This document shows positions 49,736 to 58,608 of a stretch of 64,000 nt of DNA, in pieces (the first letter of the stretch is position 1; the number at the start of each line of letters is the position of its first letter). The notes under the pieces were generated by a model. That model made no database searches. It was not told where the DNA came from and saw only the letters and a program-made list of their open reading frames with translations. Source of the DNA: Lachnospiraceae bacterium (GTDB taxonomy: Bacteria > Bacillota > Clostridia > Lachnospirales > Lachnospiraceae). The stretch is taken from NCBI GenBank assembly GCA_021628825.1, contig JAJXRY010000002.1, positions 1-64,000 on the forward strand, in the 5' to 3' direction. The position numbers and the translations under genes are program-made.

Positions 49736-50600
49736 TTCGACCACCTGCCCTTCCACACAATCCGTTTACGGCTGTCTTCTTCGGATTTGTTCTGCAGATC
49801 ACTCAGTCTTGCCCGAAGCCGTTCAGCATCTACATTCCGTTCCAGATCGCCCCCGTAAGCCACACTGATCTTTCCGGTTTCTTCCGAAACAATAATGGTA
49901 AGGGAATCTGTTACCTCAGAAATACCAACTCCGGCACGGTGTCTTGTACCAAGTTCTTTACTTAAACGCATGTTATCGGAAAGCGGCAGATAACAGGTTG
50001 CAGAGGTCACCCGGTCACCACGTACAATCACTGCTCCGTCATGCAGCGGTGTATTATGCTCAAAGATATTGATCAGTAACTGACTGGTTACCACTCCGTC
50101 AATTTCAATTCCTGTCCGTTCGTAATCGGTCAGGGACTCATCCTTTTCCATAACAATGAGGGCACCCGTTCTTGCCCTTCCCATTTCTACACATGCTTTC
50201 ACAATTTCGTTGATGGTCTTGTCGGAAAAGCGGCCACCTTCCGGTCCTCTGCCTACCGTAATCGGGATAATGCTGCTGATAATGTTCTTTCGTCCCAGCT
50301 CCTCTACGGCTCTCCGTAACTCCGGCTGCAGAATAACCACAACTGCCGTAACAGCCACGCTGAACAGGTTATTCACAATCCAGAGAATGGTATTCATTTC
50401 AAAAATAAGCTGCAAACAGGATAAATACTGCAATAACCAGAATTCCCTTTAACAGGGACCAGGCCTTGGTATTTTTTTAATCCATACCAGTATATGATAA
50501 ATCAAAAAAATGACAATATGATGATTTCTACAATATCTGTCCATCGGATCCCCGACATTCTGGACACATAAATTGCTATCTGTTCGATTGCATGCTTCAT
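49732..50600 (-). CDS. cdaA: Diadenylate cyclase CdaA (frame-interrupted)
   Basis: The repaired protein (about 287 residues) starts MKHAIEQIAIYVSRM, has three membrane helices, then NTPLHDGAVIVRGDRV (DGA motif) and LGTRHRAGVGISEVTDS (RHR motif), the diadenylate cyclase active site. Breaks in A/T runs at 50503-50509, 50472-50478 and 50401-50405 affect only the membrane part. It makes c-di-AMP from two ATP. It is usually essential in Firmicutes, so three frameshifts here are unlikely to be real. Confidence 0.92.
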
Positions 50601-50619
50601 CGGTTAACTCCATATCCTT

Positions 50620-51580
50620 TTATTTATGGGATTGGGAAGGTGCAGGTTTCCGTTTATGGGAATTGATCTTCTTTACAGTACGTGACGGAGCTGCTACGTT
50701 AATCTTTGGAATTGCTTTCACGTAGTAATAATATTCGTCATCTTCAAACTGAACCTTCTCTGTCCTGCTATAATCTACACTAAATACAAAAAACTCAACA
50801 ACCTTGGCAGCCAATACAGAAACAATCGTTCCAACAATCAGCATGGCAATGGATCCGTTCGTATCAAACACCAGATCCCCCACCAGAAGAATCATCATAT
50901 CTGCCAGGGCTCCTGCCGCAATGGCAATGGTCCAGGCATAATCAATTGCCAGTCGTTTTATAAAATAAACCAGAATAACCGTTACGGAAAAGGCAACGAT
51001 CATCAGTATCATTTCTTTGTTATTAATCAACCCGTCAATCACAAAACGGAACTTTGCTGCCATATCTTCTGTTTCCATGGAAGAAATTGCAGTTGCACTG
51101 TCCGACATATGTTTAATAAAGCTGCTCACAATCACACCACAGGCTACGGATACCGCAGAAGCCGGTGTTCCCACAAGTCCCATGGTAAGCGGAACTACAT
51201 AAGGAATTCCCATTGCTGTACAGATCGGCGTCAGAATCACTGCCAGCGTATCCTTTGGGGAAAAGCGGAAATATAACAGGAACAGCACCAGAAACAATAC
51301 CAGACCGATTGCAGCACATTCAATAGACAGGGCATACAGATGCAGCAGCACAAATAATGCTGCTACGACAATAATAAAGTTGGTTGGCATGAAGGAACAC
51401 ATCAATGCTGCAATCAGTACAACGGAAATGTTATCAATCTTCTGCATAAATCCGATCTTTCCATTAATAGTCATCAGTGTGATGAGTGCCAAAATCAACT
51501 TTCCTATTGGTTTTTAAATAAACTTCATATTTACTTACAAAGTTCTTTATATACTGCTTTGCTACAAGTAAACTGGTCAT
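50620..51580 (-). CDS. Conserved polytopic membrane protein (frame-interrupted)
   Basis: The ATG at 51580 and the run T5 at 51511-51515 (one base too long) give about 320 residues. It begins TSLLVAKQYIKNFVSKYEVY, has about eight helices and a basic tail (SRTVKKINSHKRKPAPSQSH). A GTPASAVSVACGVIVSSFIK loop resembles transporter or channel pores. Its position just before cdaA suggests a cell-envelope or polysaccharide function. Not a family I can name. Confidence 0.6.
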
Positions 51581-51596
51581 AAATACATCCTCTTAT

Positions 51597-51984
51597 TTAT
51601 TGTTGTTCATATTTTTCCAATGCTCTCAAACCGGCATAATAGTGTTTTAACTTCTTCTTCGCTTTGCGGTAACGGTTTGCATAGATTATATATGTAATCA
51701 CACCATAAGCTGCTGCAACACAGAGATAGATAATCACCACACTTTTGCCAAATTCCATCAGATCCAGCTTATAAATATCATGCATGAGATCCTCAAAATT
51801 ATAGAACAGGTACAGTGCAAAGACAGCTACAAAGGAAATTGTAACTGCAATAATCGATTTCAATACCTGAAATCCGATATAATCGTTGCGATAATAATTT
51901 ACAATATTCAGATTCTTCTTACCTTCCCGTTGTTCAAATGCGGCAAGCTTCGTCATCCGGATAAATTTTTTCTTCGTTAAGCAT
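51597..51984 (-). CDS. Small membrane protein (frame-interrupted at start)
   Basis: The main frame (51597-51956) has two membrane helices (VLKSIIAVTISFVAVFALYL and VVIIYLCVAAAYGVITYIIY) and a basic end. Shortening T6 at 51966-51971 extends it to an ATG at 51984 behind GGGAAGA, adding LNEEKFIRMTKLAAFEQREG. About 128 residues. It lies between yvyF and the membrane protein at 50620. Function unknown. Confidence 0.6.
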
Positions 51985-52001
51985 AATGTCTTCCCTTAGC
52001 T

Positions 52002-52427
52002 TTATAAGTATCGCATGCGGTCACGTTCGCTTATATTTCTGGACGGCTTCCGAACCGGTGCCTCAGGCTGTTTATTCATTCCCATCGCATCACGGAAGCC
52101 ATTCGTCATGGCTGCTTTACATTTATCGCAGTAACGTCCCGAACGGATCATCGTACCACATCCTTCACATGCAATCCGGATCGGTGAATCGTCAGCAAAC
52201 TGCAGACGCTCCTCACGAATCCACTGGCGGATCTGGGAGGGCTCTACATTACATTCTTTTGACACCTCAGCAATATCCGCACCATGATGATCCATAACAT
52301 ATTCCTTAACTACCTGAAATACTTTTTCCTGCTCTTCTACACAATGAGGACACAGAATCGGTCCCACAACATAATTAAATATTCTGCCACATTTTCTGCA
52401 ATTTCTTACATTCATGGAATCACTCAT
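52002..52427 (-). CDS. yvyF: YvyF-like flagellar-operon zinc-ribbon protein
   Basis: MNVRNCRKCGRIFNYVVGP and CPHC at the start form one zinc ribbon; a helix-turn-helix-like PSQIRQWIREERLQF and a second CEGCGTMIRSGRYCDKC follow. This is the flagellar-operon protein family (TIGR03826, YvyF). In Bacillus it lies beside comFC and flgM, as here beside comFC. It may regulate flagellin synthesis. The 19 codons before MSDSMN in the longer frame are probably not used. Confidence 0.8.
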   Translation of the reverse strand: MSDSMNVRNCRKCGRIFNYVVGPILCPHCVEEQEKVFQVVKEYVMDHHGADIAEVSKECNVEPSQIRQWIREERLQFADDSPIRIACEGCGTMIRSGRYCDKCKAAMTNGFRDAMGMNKQPEAPVRKPSRNISERDRMRYL

Positions 52428-52438
52428 CCTTCCTGTCT

Positions 52439-53147
52439 CTAATTTCCTCTTCCGATTGCCGCCGTAAGAACATAAACCCGGCAATCGCTATGTTGCCGAA
52501 TCACCTGTGCAATCGCATCCACGGTACTGCCTGTTGTATAGATGTCATCTATTATAACAATCGTATTTAATTTTACATCATTTCTGACTATTTTGAAAGC
52601 CCTTTTCAAATTATTTTGTCTTTCCTGCGCGCCGAGATCCTTTAACGGTGCGGTATCTCCCTCACGCACCAGCCAGTTTTCCAGTACAGGAATTCCCGTA
52701 TAGGCAGACAGACGTTCCGCCAGCACTGCCGCCTGATTGTAGCCACGCTTTTTTTCATTCGTTTTTTTATGAATGGGTACCGGAACCAGTGCATCCGGTC
52801 TGACGGTCCGGAGCCATTCTTTCGTCCTCCGGTACATCTCCCATGCAAAAAAAGTCCGCATATTCCCGTCTTCCCTGATTCTTAAAGCGGAACATGGCAT
52901 CCGACACACTGGCATACTGGAAAACGCTTCGTCCCTGTATATAGGCATGCTCCCTGCTCCGGCAGTCTTCACAATACTCCTGTTCTTCCAGAAGCTGTTT
53001 ACCGCATTTCATGCAAAAGGGCTCTTCCACATACCGAAGCTCCTCCCTGCAGTTTAAGCACACCGGCTCTTTTCCTGCCTCGACCGGCTCATCGCATACG
53101 ATGCATCTCCTTGGAAAAAGAAGCTCTATCATTTTGTCTCTTACCAC
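52439..53147 (-). CDS. comFC: ComFC-like phosphoribosyltransferase-fold protein (frame-interrupted)
   Basis: Two overlapping frames join when the A7 run at 52847-52853 loses one base. The N-terminal double zinc finger (RRCIVCDEP, CLNC, CMKC, CEDC) is followed by the PRTase domain with VIIDDIYTTGSTVDAIAQV. About 235 residues, normal for ComFC. It is involved in DNA uptake or recombination. A GTG start at 53147 overlaps the recD2 stop by 7 bp. Confidence 0.88.
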
Positions 53148-55403
53148 GCACGATCCTCACTTTCCAGCTCCAGTATCCGCCTGCCAAGTCCGGTATAACG
53201 GTGATACTGGTTTTCATTCCCAATCATGCCGTCTAGCATTTCCTGACTGCCCAGAATGGTCACACATTTTCGAGCACGCGTCACGGCCGTATACAGCAGA
53301 TTGCGGTTCATCAGCATTTTCGGACCGGAAAGCAATGGAAGCAGTACCGCCGGGTACTCACTTCCCTGCGATTTATGTATCGTAATGGCATAGGCCAGTT
53401 CAATTTCATCCAACTGGGAAAAGGTATATTCTACCAGACGATGTTCATCAAATTCCACCTGCACGGTCGAAGATTCCTCGCGGATTCTGCGTATCGTTCC
53501 GATGTCCCCGTTAAACACACCGCTTCCGCTGTCGATCCGGATGCCGTACTTACTGACGATCTCCCATTCCAGCTGATAATTGTTCTTGATCTGCATCACC
53601 TTATCGCCCTCACGGAAAATCCGTTCCCCGGTCGTATGCTCCTGTTTGGATGGATCTGCCGGATTCAAGTATCTTTGCAGAATCTCATTCAGCGTTTCCA
53701 CACCCAGGCTTCCCTTCCGCATCGGTGTCAGGACCTGGATATCATAGGGCTGCGCTTCCACATACCGCGGCAGCTTCTCCGTAATCAACTGGATCATGTG
53801 CTTATAGATGACCTGCACATCATTTCTTGGCAGGAAAAAGAAGTCCTTACTTTTATTATTGAGTGCGATCTTCTGCCCCATATTAATCCGGTGGGCATTC
53901 ATGACAATGTCACTTTCCCCTGCCTGCCGGTAAATTTTCTTAAGCATGACCGTTGAGAAACACTTGCTCTCAATCAGATCCCGGAGTACCTGACCGGGCC
54001 CCACACTCGGCAGCTGATCCACGTCTCCTACCAGAATCAGGCGCGTCCCCACACTGACTGCTTCCAGAAGAGACTGGAACAGATAAATATCTACCATCGA
54101 CATCTCATCAATAATCACCACATCCGCTTCTAGCGGATTCTCCCCATTTCTTTCAAAACGGGCGCGGCTCTCGTCCTCCATGCCGCCATTAATTTCCAGC
54201 ATCCGGTGGATCGTTCTTGCCTCATAACCGGTCGCTTCCGCCATCCGCTTCGCCGCTCTTCCCGTCGGTGCTGCCAGCAGAATGTCCATTCCTTCTTCAT
54301 CAAAGTAACGGATAATGGTGTTAATTGTTGTCGTTTTTCCTGTTCCGGGACCACCGGAAAGAATCATGATACCATGCTTCACACATTCCAGAACCGCGTT
54401 CTTTTGCAGCTCATCCAGCTCTAAGCCCTGCTCCTTTAAGATACGCTGCAGAATCGTTTCAATGCGCTTTTCTTCCGAATCAAGAAGCTCCGATTCCATT
54501 AGGACATTGAGCTCCCGCAGCATTCTTGCACAGTTCAGCTCCGCATAGTAATAAGAAAACGCATAAACCTCCAGCTCATCTCCGGTCTTTTTCACAACAA
54601 CCTTATGATCCATATGCAGGTTCTGCACCTGTGCCCGAATTGCTTCCTCCGGCACCTGTAACAAATCCACACTCCTCCGCACCAGAATTTCCATTGGCAG
54701 AAACATATGTCCCTCGAGCGACGCCTGCAGCAGCGTATACAGAATTCCGCTCCGGATCCGGTAATCCGAATCCGTATGAATACCGATTTTTCTCTGCAAT
54801 TTCATCGGCAAGCCGGAAGCCGACTCCCTGTATATCTTCTGCAAGCCGGTACGGGTTCTCTTTCAGGATGCCATACATCTCCATTCCGTATTTTTTTCAT
54901 AGATCTTCACTGCGAGCGTATTGGTAATTCCGTATTTCTGCAAGAAAAGAAAAGCCTCACGGATTTCCTTTTTCTCGATCATCTGATCTGCAATTTGCTG
55001 TGCGATCCGCTCGCTGATTCCCTTGACCTCAACCAGACGCTCCGGCTCTTCCTCTATAACACGAAAGGTATCCTTGCCAAATTTCTTCACAATACGCTTC
55101 GCCAGCGCCTCACCAACGCCTTTGATTGCTCCGGATCCCAGATAACGCTCCATGCTGAGCAGATCGTCCGGCTCCACCACCTTGAAGCTGCTTACCTTGA
55201 ACTGGAAGCCGTAGCTTGGATGCTCCACATATTCACCGGTGATCTCCAGATTTTCTCCGTTATCCACCCCCCGGAAGATCCCTACACAGATTTCTTCCTC
55301 ATCATCCACATTCATGGACAGTACCGCATAGCCATTGTCCTTATTCTGATAAATGATATGATCCACATATCCCTTTAATCGTTTCCAAATAGTTGTCCCT
55401 CAA
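53141..55403 (-). CDS. recD2: RecD2-type SF1 DNA helicase (frame-interrupted)
   Basis: Helix-hairpin-helix motifs (GAIKGVGEALAKRIV and VKGISERIAQQIA) are followed by Walker A LSGGPGTGKTTTINTII, DEMSM, and motif VI-like ELAYAITIHKSQGSEYPAV. This is the RecD2/TraA helicase. T7 at 54891-54897 (+2) and T5 at 54787-54791 (+1) break the frame, with the missing middle MEMYGILKENPYRLAEDIQG readable in the third frame. The start is uncertain: a TTG at 55403 (RDNYLETIKGYVDHI) or the GTG/ATG near 55366. About 750 residues; acts in DNA repair. Confidence 0.88.
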
Positions 55404-55410
55404 ACTTAAT

Positions 55411-55453
55411 ACTGGCTGCTTCGTGGAAAACTCACGTAAGCAGCCAGTTTTTC
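55411..55453. terminator. Hairpin between flgJ-like gene and recD2
   Basis: ACTGGCTGCTT pairs with AAGCAGCCAGT, followed by TTTTT on the plus strand only. It lies after the minus-strand flagellar gene, where the T-run is on the wrong side, so it may be a processing stem rather than a terminator. Confidence 0.45.
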
Positions 55454-55473
55454 TTCTCATTTATGTAATGTTA

Positions 55474-55836
55474 TCAGTCGATTCCGTAGTTACGCTTCAT
55501 TTGTTCATACAAAGTCTGTGCAAGTCCCAGTCCCTGTGTTTCGGTGGATGTCTCTGCAAGCTGCTGGATCGTCTCATCCTTAAAATAGCTTACCAGATTG
55601 TTATCGGTACTCGATGACTCATCCTTAAAACAGTCCACCGTCTTCTGCATTTCTTTAAATACCTGTTCAAGGAAATAGGCCTCAAACTGTTTACAGGCAT
55701 CTAAGAGTTCATCCTCTGTTGCCGTCGAATAATCGGTATTGTTAATCTGATCTTTTAATTTTGTCTCTGATACATTCTGATCCTGCAGATAACTTGCATA
55801 CGCAGAAGATCCAATTCCACTAATATCCATCTTCAT
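55474..55836 (-). CDS. FlgJ-like rod-binding protein
   Basis: A protein of about 120 residues with a flexible start (MKMDISGIGSSAYASYLQDQ) and the rod-binding domain LLDACKQFEAYFLEQVFKEM, ending LGLAQTLYEQMKRNYGI. This matches the FlgJ N-terminal rod-binding domain without the muramidase half, as in many Firmicutes. It probably caps the growing flagellar rod. It follows the two rod genes on the same strand. Confidence 0.82.
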   Translation of the reverse strand: MKMDISGIGSSAYASYLQDQNVSETKLKDQINNTDYSTATEDELLDACKQFEAYFLEQVFKEMQKTVDCFKDESSSTDNNLVSYFKDETIQQLAETSTETQGLGLAQTLYEQMKRNYGID

Positions 55837-55870
55837 CCTCCGATCCTGCATCAATGCCGTGTACTAAAGA

Positions 55871-56689
55871 TTATCTCTTAAGATTGTTGGCTGTCTGCAT
55901 CATTTCATCGGTTGTTGTAATTGCCTTGGAGTTCATTTCATAAGCACGCTGTGCTACAATTAAGTTGACCATTTCGGTAGCAACCTGCACGTTGGAGCCT
56001 TCCAGGTATCCCTGCACCATCTTACTCTTCTTAAGAGAGTTATTGGTTGCTTCGTTCAACGCCTGACCGCTGGCTCCGGTTACTGCCCATAAGCTGTCAC
56101 CCTGCCGCTCGAGACCGCCCGGATTGTTAAACTGGTACATACCAATCTGCATACCAATCGGCTGCGGATTATTATTGGCATCCGGATAACAGATTCTTCC
56201 GTCTCCGGTAATGGTAATTCTGCTTGTTACATAACTGTTGTTTAAGGTAATGGCTCTTCCTGCGGAATCCAGAACCGGAAGTCCGTCTGTCGTTGTCAGC
56301 ATCATACCGTTGGATCCGTTCGTTGCCCAGGTAAAGTCACCGTTTCTGGTATAGTAAGTATTGCCGTCTTCTCCACGGATTGCGAAGAAGCCATCGCCTT
56401 CGATTGCAAAAGAGGTATCACTGGCAGAATCCAGTAAGCTTCCCTGTGTAAAAATGGAATTGATCGAAGAATTCCGCACACCAAGTCCTACCTGGGAGCT
56501 GGTCGGCTTCGGATCTCCGTTCGCTGTGGTGGTCGCTGTCTGAAGCGTCTGATATAACAGAGACTTAAATTGTGCAGCCTGTGTCTTATATCCCATCGTA
56601 TTTACATTGGCAAGATTGTTGGCAATGGTATCCACATTCGTCTGCTGTGCATTCATACCTGTTGCTGCTGTCCATAAACTTCTAACCAT
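55871..56689 (-). CDS. flgG: Flagellar basal-body rod protein, FlgG type
   Basis: The start MVRSLWTAATGMNAQQTNVD, the DTIANNLANVNTMGYK rod signature and the C-terminal VQVATEMVNLIVAQRAYEMN are typical of flagellar rod/hook proteins. At 272 residues it fits FlgG/FlhP of the distal rod. Intact. It lies in the order mbl, flhO, flhP as in Bacillus, so FlhP is an alternative name. Confidence 0.88.
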   Translation of the reverse strand: MVRSLWTAATGMNAQQTNVDTIANNLANVNTMGYKTQAAQFKSLLYQTLQTATTTANGDPKPTSSQVGLGVRNSSINSIFTQGSLLDSASDTSFAIEGDGFFAIRGEDGNTYYTRNGDFTWATNGSNGMMLTTTDGLPVLDSAGRAITLNNSYVTSRITITGDGRICYPDANNNPQPIGMQIGMYQFNNPGGLERQGDSLWAVTGASGQALNEATNNSLKKSKMVQGYLEGSNVQVATEMVNLIVAQRAYEMNSKAITTTDEMMQTANNLKR

Positions 56690-56699
56690 TTCCTACCTC

Positions 56700-57476
56700 C
56701 TATACTTTGCCAAGCTGGTTGGCTGCAATATCAAGTGTTCCATCATATGTAGTAATGACCTTCTGATTCGTCTCATATGCTCTGGAAACCGTAATCATAT
56801 TTACCATTTCCGTCACCACAGAAATATTCGAAGTCTCCAGATATCCGGCATATACCTTCGCTGTGGCATCCTTTTCGGTTGCACCGTCAATCGGTTCAAA
56901 ATAGTTTTCACCGTAACGCTGCAGATAATCATAATCTTCAAAGTCCGTAACCTGAATTGTGGCTGCGACTCTGCCATCCTGAATGACCTGTCCCTGTACA
57001 TTGATCTGCGTATCCTTAAGCGGATCAATCTTCACCGGCTGTCCGTTCGTTCCAAGAACGCGGTCACCGTCCTGTGTTACCAGTTCTCCGGACTCATTCA
57101 GGGTGAAGTTACCGTCTCTGGTATATTTCACAGAGGTTTCCCCCTGCTTATTCGTAAATTCCACTGCAAAGAATCCCTTGTCGGTCAGTGCCAGATCGTA
57201 AGGATTCTCTGTTGTCTTCAAAGGTCCCTGGGAAAAGTCTGTATAACCTTCACCAATCTTCACACCCGGATTATGCACACCGGTTCTCTTCGCCAGACGA
57301 TACCCTTCGGAATTATCCTTGATCTTATACGCAAGAATCGAATCGAAAGACTGCGCAGTAGCGCCCTCTTTCTTATATCCGTTGGTATCCGCATTGGCCA
57401 GATTGTTGGTCAGTACATCCATTCTGTGTTCCTGATTGATCATGCCCGTATAGGCGGTATACAATCCTTTAACCAT
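56700..57476 (-). CDS. flgF: Flagellar basal-body rod protein, FlgF type
   Basis: MVKGLYTAYTGMINQEHRMD, LTNNLANADTNGYKKEG and the end NISVVTEMVNMITVSRAYET give the FlgF/FlhO pattern, 258 residues. It forms part of the rod. It lies between mbl and the flgG-type gene and starts 46 bp after mbl ends. Intact. Confidence 0.86.
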   Translation of the reverse strand: MVKGLYTAYTGMINQEHRMDVLTNNLANADTNGYKKEGATAQSFDSILAYKIKDNSEGYRLAKRTGVHNPGVKIGEGYTDFSQGPLKTTENPYDLALTDKGFFAVEFTNKQGETSVKYTRDGNFTLNESGELVTQDGDRVLGTNGQPVKIDPLKDTQINVQGQVIQDGRVAATIQVTDFEDYDYLQRYGENYFEPIDGATEKDATAKVYAGYLETSNISVVTEMVNMITVSRAYETNQKVITTYDGTLDIAANQLGKV

Positions 57477-57522
57477 CCTGTTCTCCCTTAATCATAACTG
57501 TTCCGTACCTTCACAGTGATCT

Positions 57523-58521
57523 TTAATCTTCTTTATAACCTGCTAAAAATTCCACATACTTACCGGTTCCGATTGCTACGGCAGTCATCGGATCCTCTGC
57601 GGTCATTGTATTGATTCCGGTCTTCTCTGCAATGAGGTCTTCAAGACCACGGAGCAGGGAACCACCACCGGTAAGAACGATACCGCGGTCTGCAATATCG
57701 GCTGCCAGTTCCGGAGGAGTCTTCTCCAAAACGCTGTGAATGGTTTCAATAATCTGTGAAGTCGCCTCACGAAGCGCTTCTTCGGTTTCCTCGGAGGAAA
57801 CGGTAATGGTCTTCGGCAGACCGGTTACCAGATTACGTCCACGGACATCCATGTAGTCTACTTCCGCACGCTTATAAGCGGAACCAATCTTAATCTTAAT
57901 ATCCTCTGCGGTTCTTTCACCAATCAGAAGATTATGTTTCTTACGCATGTAACGGACAAGTGCCTCATCAAAATCATCCCCCGCGATCTTAATAGATGCA
58001 CTGACAACCGTTCCACCCAGAGAAATAACCGCGATATCGGAAGTACCGCCGCCGATATCCACAATCATATTTCCGCAGGGCTTGGAAATATCAATTCCCG
58101 CACCGATCGCTGCTGCAATCGGCTCCTCGATAATGGATACTTCACGTGCACCGGCCTGCAGAGTTGCATCTTCAACAGCTTTCCGCTCTACCTGAGTAAC
58201 GCCGCTCGGCACGCAGACTGCAATACGGGGCTTGCGGAATGCCTTCCGTCCCATTGCTTTCTGAATGAAATATTTCATCATCTGCTCTGTGACACGATAG
58301 TCTGAAATAACACCCTGACGCAGAGGACGTACGGCGATAATATTGCCCGGTGTTCTTCCAAGCATCAGTCTGGCATCCTCACCGATTGCCATAATCTTAT
58401 CTGTATCTCTATCAAAAGCCACAACAGAGGGCTCCTTAAGGACGACTCCTCTTCCTCTGATGTAAACAAGAATACTTGCTGTTCCTAAATCAATACCGAT
58501 ATCTGTGTACTGCATTTTCAT
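57523..58521 (-). CDS. mbl: MreB/Mbl actin-like cell-shape protein
   Basis: A 332-residue actin-fold protein: IGIDLGTASILVYIRGRGVV (phosphate 1), PRIAVCVPSGVTQVERKAVE, MIVDIGGGTSDIAVISLGG (phosphate 2) and IVLTGGGSLLRGL (adenosine motif). Intact. Its position directly before the flhO/flhP-type genes matches Bacillus mbl. It guides lateral wall synthesis. Confidence 0.92.
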   Translation of the reverse strand: MKMQYTDIGIDLGTASILVYIRGRGVVLKEPSVVAFDRDTDKIMAIGEDARLMLGRTPGNIIAVRPLRQGVISDYRVTEQMMKYFIQKAMGRKAFRKPRIAVCVPSGVTQVERKAVEDATLQAGAREVSIIEEPIAAAIGAGIDISKPCGNMIVDIGGGTSDIAVISLGGTVVSASIKIAGDDFDEALVRYMRKKHNLLIGERTAEDIKIKIGSAYKRAEVDYMDVRGRNLVTGLPKTITVSSEETEEALREATSQIIETIHSVLEKTPPELAADIADRGIVLTGGGSLLRGLEDLIAEKTGINTMTAEDPMTAVAIGTGKYVEFLAGYKED

Positions 58522-58557
58522 GTACCCCTTTCTATTCTCACAGCATAATCAATAAAT

Positions 58558-58585
58558 ATTATAACCCATAGCATAATATTTTCAA
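58558..58585 (-). promoter_or_regulatory. Promoter of mbl
   Basis: On the minus strand TTGAAA and TATAAT are 16 bp apart, with the mbl start 37 bp beyond the -10 and an AAAGGGG ribosome-binding site. Confidence 0.65.
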
Positions 58586-58608
58586 AGGGATTTCATAAAT
58601 TTTTTTAA

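Noticed and set aside
49736..49802. Alternative upstream start for cdaR
   Set aside because: The long frame starting MICRTNPKK runs through cdaA DNA in the wrong frame. The proper membrane anchor is readable from 49735.
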